The notes under the pieces: generated by a model
Seen by the model: only the letters and a program-made list of their open reading frames with translations
Databases searched by the model: none
What the model was told of the DNA's origin: nothing
NCBI GenBank assembly: GCA_963829485.1
Contig: CAWHIK010000002.1
Span: 186,001-250,000, forward strand
Direction of reading: 5' to 3'
Origin: JBGPQJ01 sp963829485
GTDB taxonomy: Bacteria > Chloroflexota > Anaerolineae > Anaerolineales > Villigracilaceae
Length of the DNA stretch: 64,000 nucleotides
Shown here: piece after piece, positions 57,801 through 64,000 of the stretch
Layout of the letters: each line of letters begins with the position of its first letter
Position numbering within the stretch: position 1 is the first letter of the stretch
Translations under genes and position numbers: made by a program

Positions 57801-58128
57801 TCTTGCAAATATCGATGCCGATTGGGTCATGCCCGAGCGAGTCCGTTTGCAGGAATCCTACCAGGCTGTCCTGCTTCGCCTGGCGGAACTCTACCTGGAC
57901 CTGGGTCTTGCGGAACAAAGCCTGGACGCCAGCCGCCGGGCTTTGCTTTCCGACCCATTACTTGAGCAAGCCCACCGCCAGCGCATGCGCGCCTACGCCG
58001 CTCTGCGCGACCAGCCCGGCCTGACACGCCAGTACCAGCAGTGCCGTAAAACCCTTCAGAAGGAGCTTGGGCTCCAGCCAACTAACGAAACTGAAAGGTT
58101 ATATGAGCAGCTGATACGGTCATTTTGA
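54887..58128 (+). CDS. Giant MalT/SARP-type transcriptional regulator, two frame breaks
   Basis: About 1080 aa when frame 2 (54887-56787), frame 3 (to 57715) and frame 1 (to 58128) are joined; each junction is one extra base. An STAND/MalT ATPase: VAPAGYGKTSL near residue 46, Walker B LLVLDDYHVVD and LSSRSLPNIP. A long TPR region follows. The end carries an OmpR-like winged helix (KVITLGEAQVIRNGN, TRETRDLFFYLFFHP, MRFKTTIYRLRHAVG) plus a BTAD helical domain (LLQKAVDLVHGSYL). So its DNA-binding end is SARP type, not LuxR type. It precedes small membrane/peptide genes that it may activate. Confidence 0.85.
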
Positions 58129-58197
58129 GGCCACCTTTGAGGCCTGGTGTCTGGTAAAGTATTGACATTCAACATTACTTACCGGAGGAAAATAGCC

Positions 58198-58332
58198 ATG
58201 AAAAACACCTATGCCAAGTTCGCCACCAAGATCAACCCCACGACCATGAAATTCTTCTTCATGCTGCTCATGCTGGCCATGTTGGTTTTGGGCGCTGGCG
58301 CTCCATCTGATTCTGGCTCTGTCGGCCGCTAG
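58198..58332 (+). CDS. Small signal-peptide-like protein (44 aa)
   Basis: ATG at 58198 after CCGGAGGA. The basic start MKNTYAKFATKINPTTMK is followed by one hydrophobic stretch (FFFMLLMLAMLVLGAGAP) and the short polar end SDSGSVGR. It could be a small membrane protein or a pre-peptide cleaved after AGA/GAP. Its stop shares a base with the next start (TAGTG). Confidence 0.55.
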   Translation: MKNTYAKFATKINPTTMKFFFMLLMLAMLVLGAGAPSDSGSVGR

Positions 58333-58916
58333 TGATCCTGCTTGTCGCCATAGCTGCCGGCCTGCTAGTGGGGCTGCTGGTCGCCTGGCGGACAAGAACA
58401 ACCTGGCAACCGCCTTCATTTAAACATGGTTGGTTGATCGTAGTAGGTTTTTTACCTCAGTTTCTAGCTTTTTTCCTTCCTGCTACACGAAGCGTTTTCC
58501 CAGATTGGCTGGCCGCAGTCAGTCTGGTGGGCTCACAGGTTATCCTGCTGGTCTTCTGTCTGCTAAACCGTAATCTCCCAGGAATATTCCTGATCAACAT
58601 CGGACTGGGACTCAATCTAATAGTAATACTGGCCAACGGGGGATTCATGCCACTGCCTATCGAAACAGCCGCCTATTTGGTACCCCAGGAAACTCTCGCC
58701 AGGATAGAGAGTGGCAGTCGTATTGCTACCGGCAGCAAGGATATCCTTTTACCGACAAATGAAATTATTCTGCCCTGGCTTTCGGATCGTTTCTTTATGC
58801 CTTTTAGCGAGTACGTTTTCAGTTTTGGAGATGTGATGATCGCAATTGGAGCCTTCTGGTTGCTCGTCGCATCCGCCTTACCCGCCAAACCGTTCAAGGA
58901 GGAATACCATGCTTAA
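58332..58916 (+). CDS. DUF5317 family membrane protein
   Basis: 194 aa from a GTG overlapping the previous stop. Five TM helices, with NLIVILANGGFMPLPIETAAY, the conserved block of DUF5317. Then VPQETLARIESGSR and the final helix AIGAFWLLVASALPA. Function unknown; frequent in Chloroflexota and Actinobacteria. Its end overlaps the next gene by eight bases. Confidence 0.75.
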   Translation: MILLVAIAAGLLVGLLVAWRTRTTWQPPSFKHGWLIVVGFLPQFLAFFLPATRSVFPDWLAAVSLVGSQVILLVFCLLNRNLPGIFLINIGLGLNLIVILANGGFMPLPIETAAYLVPQETLARIESGSRIATGSKDILLPTNEIILPWLSDRFFMPFSEYVFSFGDVMIAIGAFWLLVASALPAKPFKEEYHA

Positions 58917-59190
58917 GTCCACTCTTACCCCCCAGCGTGTCAGTGTCATCGACCCTGTCGCTGACCGCGCCAACATCAACCGCCTGCTGGCTGCCGCCGT
59001 CATCAATACCGGTTTTCGCAGCCTGCTGCTCAACAACCCGCGCATGGCGCTTCAGGCCGGATTCGCCGAGGAGCAGTTCACCCTCTCCGCCCAGGCAGAG
59101 GAACTGCTGGCCTCGATCCACGCCCCGTCCCTGAAGGAATTTGCCCGCCAGCTCTGCGACAGACTGCCCGCCATCCCGCTCGCCATTTAA
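58909..59190 (+). CDS. Small leader-like protein (93 aa)
   Basis: SD AAGGAGGA. MLKSTLTPQRVSVID, then INRLLAAAVINTGFRSLLLN, NPRMALQAGF and LSAQAEELLASIHAPSLKEF. The phrase FRxxLLxNPxxAL...LxxEE/AExLxxI is typical of Nif11/nitrile-hydratase-like leader peptides and the Franean1_4349-type family. No core peptide with Cys or Ser/Thr runs follows, so a RiPP role is unproven. Confidence 0.55.
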   Translation: MLKSTLTPQRVSVIDPVADRANINRLLAAAVINTGFRSLLLNNPRMALQAGFAEEQFTLSAQAEELLASIHAPSLKEFARQLCDRLPAIPLAI

Positions 59191-59236
59191 CTCCCCCCGC
59201 CATAACACAACCTGAAAGGGGATCCTCCAGCGACGT

Positions 59237-61174
59237 ATGCGCTCGCTTACTTTGCAGCCTCTAGTCATCGCCGGCCTCCAGCCGTCCCAGGCAGATAAGG
59301 CCTTTTCGCCTTTATCCGCCCTAGGTGCGCCGGAACTTCTATTCATTGTGGATGGTAATGGCCGCATTTTGGATTCCATCGCGGGCGATATAACGCTGCT
59401 CAAGTCCCGGACGGAGAAAACGATCGGGCGGCGGACCCAGCAGGTTCTGCCGGCCGAAGCCGCAGTGGCGGTCGCAGAGGCGTTGCAGCGCGTTTCAGAT
59501 GGAAGGTCCAGAGCCAGCGTGGAATACGTCCAGGAGACACTTGACGGAATTAGAAGGCTCAGCGCGCAATGCATGCGCCTGGAGGAAGACCGCCTGTTGG
59601 TCATGGTACGCGAAATTAACGATTCCACCCACGCGGCTGCAGGCCATACGGAACCATCCAGCGAGTCCATCTCCTTGCGTGACCTGGCCGAAGACGCCAG
59701 CCTGTCGATACTCGCCAGGCAGATCACCATATCATGCGCGTCCCAGTTTGGCGCCCGTCAGGTAAGCCTGGGGCTGCCTGGGGATCCCGCCGGCGTGAAG
59801 TGGTTAAGCGCCTGGCCCGATGCCGATCACCCGGCGGAATTTGCGGCATTCCACATCGACAAGGCATTGCAGGACAAGAGCGAAATCATCGTTGAGCACA
59901 ACGACTCGCGCACGCCTTCCTCGCGCGGGTTGTTTCCGTTGTTTGCCGACGGGCAGTTGATCGGTCTGCTCGGCATGGTCAGCAGCCAGCCGGGGTGCTT
60001 CAGCGAAGACCAAAAAGCGAAGCTGCGCGCGTATTGCCAGCTTGTTTCATCAAGCCTGTCCTATGCCCTGCTTTTCGCGGAAGCCCAGCGCCGGCTGGAA
60101 CAGGTGCAGGTGGTGCGCGAGATCGACCTTGCCATTTTGTCCACGCTGAACCTGCGGGAGACCGCGGGCATCATCCTTGAGAAGATCCTCCAGCAATTCA
60201 ACGTGGACGCAGCGGACATCCTCATTCTGGATCAAGCCGCCGATTCTCTTCACTATGTCAAGGGGATCGGATTCCACGAACATACTACCATCCAATCTCA
60301 TCTTGGGCTGGAGCACAGCTACGCCGGCCTGGCGGTCAAGGAAAAGCGGCTGGTGCACGTCGAGAACCTGCGCCGCAGCCCGCACAACCTGATCACGGCC
60401 TGCAATTACAAAAAGGAAGCCTTCCAGGTTTACCTGGGCACCCCGCTGATCGCGCGGGGCGAGGTCAAGGGCGTGCTGGAGATCTACCAGCGCGACCCGT
60501 TGAAGGTGGAACCGGGCTGGTTCAATATGCTGGAGATGATCGCCAACCAGTTCGCCATCGCCATCGACAATTCCCTGCTGCTGGAAAGCCTGGACCGGCG
60601 CAACAACGAGGTCACCTCCGCCTACAATGCCACCATCGAGGGGTTGTCGCGCGCGCTCGAACTGCGCGATCGCGAGACGGAGGGACACACCCGCCGCGTC
60701 GCTGAACTGACCCTGCTGCTGGCGGAAAAGGTCAACATCCCCGAGGAACAGCGCATCCACATGGAGCGCGGTGCCCTGCTGCACGACGTCGGCAAGATGG
60801 GCATCCCGGATGACATCCTGCGCAAGCCGGGCAAGCTGACCTCGCAGGAGTGGGAGATCATGAAGCATCACCCGCTCTATGCCTACAATATCCTGTCGCA
60901 GATCGAGTATCTCAAACCCGCGCTGGACATCCCGCTCTATCATCATGAGCACTGGGATGGCAGCGGGTATCCCTACGGTCTCTCGGGAGAGAAAATTCCG
61001 CTGGGGGCACGCATCTTCGCCGTGGTGGATGTCTACGACGCGCTGACATCCGACCGCCCTTACCGGCCAGCCTGGTCCAAGGAACAGACGCTGGAGTACA
61101 TGGAATCCCAATCGGGACTGTACTTCGACCCTCTGATTCTGAAGACCTTCCTCGGCATGTCCTCTGATCTTTAA
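59237..61174 (+). CDS. PAS-GAF-GAF-HD-GYP signalling protein
   Basis: 645 aa, soluble. PAS-like domain (~25-130: LLFIVDGNGRILDSIAGD), degenerate GAF (~155-290), second GAF (~300-440: LNLRETAGIILEKILQQFNV, YLGTPLIARGEVKGVLEIYQ) and a canonical HD-GYP (~455-640): HTRRVAELT, ERGALLHDVGKMGIPD, HHEHWDGSGYPYGLSGE and ARIFAVVDVYDALTSDRPYR. Predicted cyclic dinucleotide phosphodiesterase under ligand or redox control. Weak SD. Confidence 0.9.
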   Translation: MRSLTLQPLVIAGLQPSQADKAFSPLSALGAPELLFIVDGNGRILDSIAGDITLLKSRTEKTIGRRTQQVLPAEAAVAVAEALQRVSDGRSRASVEYVQETLDGIRRLSAQCMRLEEDRLLVMVREINDSTHAAAGHTEPSSESISLRDLAEDASLSILARQITISCASQFGARQVSLGLPGDPAGVKWLSAWPDADHPAEFAAFHIDKALQDKSEIIVEHNDSRTPSSRGLFPLFADGQLIGLLGMVSSQPGCFSEDQKAKLRAYCQLVSSSLSYALLFAEAQRRLEQVQVVREIDLAILSTLNLRETAGIILEKILQQFNVDAADILILDQAADSLHYVKGIGFHEHTTIQSHLGLEHSYAGLAVKEKRLVHVENLRRSPHNLITACNYKKEAFQVYLGTPLIARGEVKGVLEIYQRDPLKVEPGWFNMLEMIANQFAIAIDNSLLLESLDRRNNEVTSAYNATIEGLSRALELRDRETEGHTRRVAELTLLLAEKVNIPEEQRIHMERGALLHDVGKMGIPDDILRKPGKLTSQEWEIMKHHPLYAYNILSQIEYLKPALDIPLYHHEHWDGSGYPYGLSGEKIPLGARIFAVVDVYDALTSDRPYRPAWSKEQTLEYMESQSGLYFDPLILKTFLGMSSDL

Positions 61175-61269
61175 CGGGTGAGTGTAATTCCCTGTTCTTC
61201 TTGAAAATTTAGAAGCGCTGCCTGCCGCCTAGCGGCAGTTTTTCTGCGCCATAACTCTAATGGTATTCA

Positions 61270-61289
61270 GAACAAATGTTCAGTATAAT
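61270..61289 (+). promoter_or_regulatory. LexA-type box overlapping a leaderless promoter
   Basis: GAACAAATGTTC (61270-61281) fits GAAC-N4-GTTC, the Bacillus-type SOS box, as a perfect palindrome. The -10 TATAAT (61284-61289) follows by two bases and ends seven bases before the ATG at 61297, which implies a transcript starting at or near the start codon. A repressor bound here would block the promoter. Confidence 0.5.
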
Positions 61290-61296
61290 GTAGTTG

Positions 61297-61710
61297 ATGG
61301 AACTGCTGAACTTTCTTCTGCAACGCCTGGGATTACAGCGCGAATCTGAACCACGCTATTACGCGTTGGATGAGACGCTCCAGGTCATGCTCGAGGAGAT
61401 CGCCCAACAGGAGCAGCGCTCTCCCGAGGAGATCGCCTCCCGCCTGCTGAGGGAGGGGCTGCAGCGCCGGCAGATTGAAGGCAACCTGTGGCAGCGCTGG
61501 CGCTCCCTTTCGGCACGCGAACAGGAAGTGGCTGCGCTGGCCTGTCTGGGCTACACCAACAAGCAAATTGCATCCCAGCTTGGGGTCTCGGCGGAGACCG
61601 TCAAGACCCACCTGCACCATGCGCTGACCAAGTTCAACCTGCGGACCCGCGCCGAACTGGCACTGCTGCTCGCGGACTGGGACTTCAGCGCCTGGGGCCA
61701 CTCCAGCTAG
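61297..61710 (+). CDS. LuxR-type HTH regulator
   Basis: 137 aa from ATG 61297 (a TTG lies one codon upstream). The N-terminal part is a ribbon-helix-helix-like stretch (YALDETLQVMLEEIAQQEQRS, PEEIASRLLREGLQRR). The C-terminal part is a complete LuxR/GerE HTH: SLSAREQEVAALACLGYTNK, QIASQLGVSAETVKTHLHHA. No receiver domain. No SD, consistent with leaderless translation. Confidence 0.8.
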   Translation: MELLNFLLQRLGLQRESEPRYYALDETLQVMLEEIAQQEQRSPEEIASRLLREGLQRRQIEGNLWQRWRSLSAREQEVAALACLGYTNKQIASQLGVSAETVKTHLHHALTKFNLRTRAELALLLADWDFSAWGHSS

Positions 61711-61832
61711 CGGTGGTCGAGCAGGGCAAAGCCCGTACCGAGACCTCGCTGCCCACTCTGAAAAAAATACGGGGCGATGATCAACCATCACGACATCTGC
61801 CTCCCCCAAACAACTAAACCTCTTTTCCCCCG

Positions 61833-61857
61833 ATAAATCCCCCGTCGGGGGATATTT
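61833..61857 (+). terminator. Terminator after the LuxR-type gene
   Basis: Stem TCCCCC/GGGGGA with loop GTC (61838-61852), extended by ATAAA/TATTTAT ends and followed by TTATTTTTA. Confidence 0.7.
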
Positions 61858-61887
61858 ATTTTTACGAGAAGCGGCTACTCTAAGCGC

Positions 61888-62415
61888 ATGGACGAACTCA
61901 CCGACATCCGACCTGGCAAATGGACTTTGCTAATCCTCAATCGCGGCATGCACGCCCCGCTTTTATCGAATCTGTACCGCCTCGCGGAGCGCAGCCCGCT
62001 CACCGTGCTGGACGGCGGCAACCGCTTCAACGCCTACCTCGTCGCGCGCGGCGCACGCGGGCAGACCGAACTGCTCGAGCGCATCACTGTCTCGCGCGCG
62101 TTCACCTGCTACCAGATGCTGACCCTGCTCGAGACGACACACTCTCTCTCAAAGCCAATCCTGGTGCTGGACATGTTGAACACCTTCTACGATGAATCCG
62201 TACGTGTTCATGAGCGCCGCCGGTTGTTAACGGGCTGCATCACCCACCTCGACCGCCTCTGCCGGCCCGCTGGGGGCGCGGTCACGGTCCACCCGCCGGC
62301 GGTGCCCAGCCCGGAGGCCATTGAGTTCGTGCGCATGCTCGAAGCCCACGCCGCGGACGTATGGCTGCCTGCGCCGGAACCCGCGCTGGCTCTTCCTCCC
62401 CCGAGGTTATTCTGA
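61888..62415 (+). CDS. RecA-like fold protein without P-loop (unknown function)
   Basis: 175 aa. LTVLDGGNRFNAYLVAR and KPILVLDMLNTFYDESV resemble the first strand and the Walker B region of RecA/Rad51-like folds, but no GxxxxGK[ST] is present. It overlaps the next gene (TGATG) and lies two genes before a DNA polymerase. Comparable in size and logic to SulA/ImuA-type RecA relatives, which also lack Walker A; this link is speculative. Confidence 0.55.
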   Translation: MDELTDIRPGKWTLLILNRGMHAPLLSNLYRLAERSPLTVLDGGNRFNAYLVARGARGQTELLERITVSRAFTCYQMLTLLETTHSLSKPILVLDMLNTFYDESVRVHERRRLLTGCITHLDRLCRPAGGAVTVHPPAVPSPEAIEFVRMLEAHAADVWLPAPEPALALPPPRLF

Positions 62416-62675
62416 TGGGACGCACACTTCCCTCCATCACGCAGGCGCTGCTGATCGAGCAGGGATCGTTCGGACGCTTCCGCCGCGCCCTGCGCCGCAG
62501 CGACCAGCTTGCGCTGGACGACCTGTTCGCCTCCGCCCGCCAGCACCTGGCCGCCGCGCAGTTCGCCGCCCACGCCCTGCCCTTCGAGGTCTTCCTGCTC
62601 TCGATGCTGCTGGAGGAGCACAAGGAGGTCATTCGCCTGCGCGGGCAGGTGGACGAACTGTCTGGACGCGGCTGA
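62415..62675 (+). CDS. Small hypothetical protein in the polymerase operon (86 aa)
   Basis: ATG shares a base with the previous stop. All-helical, Ala/Leu/Arg-rich: FGRFRRALRRSDQLALDDLF, ARQHLAAAQFAAHALPF, LLSMLLEEHKEVIRLRG. No known motif. Ends one base before the polymerase start, so it is certainly co-translated. Confidence 0.65.
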   Translation: MGRTLPSITQALLIEQGSFGRFRRALRRSDQLALDDLFASARQHLAAAQFAAHALPFEVFLLSMLLEEHKEVIRLRGQVDELSGRG

Positions 62676-62676
62676 A

Positions 62677-64000
62677 ATGAGCGGGAGCTTCTCCGGCTGG
62701 CTGCTGGACCTGTACCCCACTGAAAATAACATGGCGCTCTGGCTGCTGGGCGACGACGGGCAGCGCCGCCGCTTCACGCACGACTTCCCGGTTACCTTCT
62801 ACGCCGCCGGCCCGGCCCCGCGCCTGCGCAGCCTGTGGAAGACGATCCAACAAATGGACTGCAGCGTGACCCTCGCACGAAGCGAGCGGCGCGACGTGTT
62901 TTCCGGCGTGATTCCCGTGCTGAGCGCCACCGTCTCCAACCCGGCCGGCCTGCAAAAATTTTTCCAGCAGGTCAGCGACTCGCAGCCGGGACTCACCTAC
63001 TATGACGCCGATGTTCCTCTGGCGCTGCGCTACGCCGCCCGCTTCGACGTCTTCCCTCTGGCGCGCTGCCGCATCGAGGCCGAAGCGGAGCGGGTGATCT
63101 CCATCGAGCCGCACGACACCCCCTGGGACCTCGACCCGCTGCCGGCGCCGCTGCGCATCCTGTCGCTGGAACCCGACCGCGACCCGCTGCACAAAAATCC
63201 GGAAGGGATGGTCATCGCGTATGACAAGGTCCGCTACACCCAGCCATTGGAACCGGTCCGCGCATTGCTGATCAACCTGCGCGCCGTTCTCGAACGCTAC
63301 GACCCGGACCTGATCCTGACCTCGTGGGGAGACACGTGGCTGCTGCCGCTGCTGATACAACAATCGGAAAAGTTGGGGCTGCCGCTGCCGCTCAACCGCG
63401 ACCCGTCGCAGGAGATCACCTTTCGCAAGGCGCACACCTATTTTTCCTACGGGCAGATCGTCTACCGCGGGCAGCAGGTGCAGCTCCACGGGCGCTGGCA
63501 CCTCGACCGCCACAACGCCATGCTGTGGAGCGACTATGCCCTGGACGGCGTGCTGGAGATGGCGCGGGTGACCGCCCTGCCGGTGCAGGATGCCGCCCGG
63601 CTCTCGCCCGGCACCGGCATCTCCTCGATGCAGTTCATCACCGCCCTGCGCCGGCGCATCCTGATCCCCTGGCACAAGGCCCAGGCCGAGACGCCCAAGA
63701 CCGCCCTCGACCTGATCCACTCCGACATGGGCGGCCTGGTCTACCAGCCCACCGTCGGCCTGCACCGCGACGTGGGCGGGATCGACTTCGTCTCCATGTA
63801 CCCCGGCATCATGGTGCACTTCAACATCTCGCCCGAGGTGCCGCGCTCGAAGAACGGCGACCTGACCCCCGCACCCGGCGAACCGGGACTCATCCCGCAG
63901 ACGCTGGCTCCGCTGCTGGAGAAGCGCCTGCATCTCAAGGCACTGGCTGAACCAGATGCACCCGCATGACTCCGCGGCGGGAGGTCTTCCAGGCGCGCGC
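62677..64000 (+). CDS. Family B DNA polymerase, 3' partial, frame broken near the end
   Basis: At least 430 aa are visible. The N-terminal and exonuclease-like region has ILSLEPDRDP where Exo I (DxE) is expected, LILTSWGDTWLLPLL for Exo II and YALDGVLEMARVTALP near Exo III; the metal-binding Asp residues appear lost or shifted. Polymerase motif A is intact as GGIDFVSMYPGIMVHFN (DxxSxYPxI). The frame stops at 63967 but similarity continues in another frame (PRREVFQARA), so a slip near 63950 is likely. Motifs B and C lie beyond the window. Candidate non-proofreading repair polymerase. Confidence 0.8.

Noticed and set aside
58155..58190. TTGACA at 58162 as promoter of the 44-aa peptide
   Set aside because: No -10 lies at the right distance before the SD; co-transcription with the SARP gene is more likely.
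62629..63933. Long minus-strand open frame (434 codons) opposite the polymerase gene
   Set aside because: It is the GC-rich shadow of the family B polymerase; the product is Arg/Gly/Gln-rich with no motif, and the plus strand has clear polymerase blocks and an operon start.
1..64000. tRNA, rRNA, CRISPR arrays, insertion sequences and prophage genes
   Set aside because: None was recognised by eye: no transposase, integrase or phage structural protein, no repeat-spacer pattern, no tRNA cloverleaf.

Overview
The window looks like a chromosomal segment of an uncultured member of the Chloroflexota, most probably class Anaerolineae. This is an inference from the mixture of families: HD-GYP proteins without visible GGDEF partners, MalT/SARP regulators, DUF5317, CPBP proteases, an aldehyde:ferredoxin oxidoreductase and a divergent family B polymerase. 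No rRNA, tRNA, IS element or CRISPR array was seen. About 30 single-base frame breaks are spread over otherwise well conserved genes, most of them one extra base beside an identical base. I read these as sequencing or assembly errors and give each broken gene as one reconstructed CDS.

Region 1 (1-8.1 kb) is a sugar-acid operon. KDG kinase ends at a terminator. A perfect LacI-type palindrome precedes a zinc dehydrogenase, a TIM-barrel protein, IolG, IolN and IolM, and then IolO. The set matches the inositol pathway known from Thermotoga: myo-inositol to scyllo-inosose, diketo-inositol, 5-keto-L-gluconate, tagaturonate and KDG.

Region 2 (8.2-22.3 kb) is an accessory membrane/envelope cluster. 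It has five CPBP intramembrane proteases, two class C-type serine hydrolases, gene remnants and a membrane-tethered XRE regulator. A shared promoter/operator module of about 110 bp precedes the regulator and one CPBP gene, and a decayed copy precedes a CPBP remnant.

Region 3 (22.3-31.9 kb) holds acetyltransferases, a nucleoside hydrolase, an Asp-box propeller coupled to a MoaD-like protein, DUF3224/VOC proteins and a PadR-DUF2812 operon with an inverted-repeat operator.

Region 4 (31.9-39.5 kb) has a cytochrome c / Rieske / cytochrome c-b fusion complex, a 14-repeat WD40 protein, and AOR with its own MoaD-like partner.

Region 5 (39.7-51.4 kb) is the main discovery candidate: a type VII secretion-like locus. 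It encodes a VWA-TM-FHA protein, five small WXG100-like proteins (one with a long Gly/Ala-rich tail), a membrane pseudokinase, a three-ATPase EssC-like motor without its usual N-terminal FHA pair, and a ubiquitin-like-FHA-FHA protein that could supply that pair in trans.

Region 6 (51.5-64 kb) contains a ROK kinase, two HD-GYP proteins, a Cys-cluster protein, a giant MalT/SARP regulator followed by small membrane and leader-like peptides, and a possible SOS-type cassette. That cassette is a GAAC-N4-GTTC box, a leaderless LuxR-type regulator, a P-loop-less RecA-like protein, a small protein, and a family B polymerase with eroded exonuclease motifs cut by the window end.
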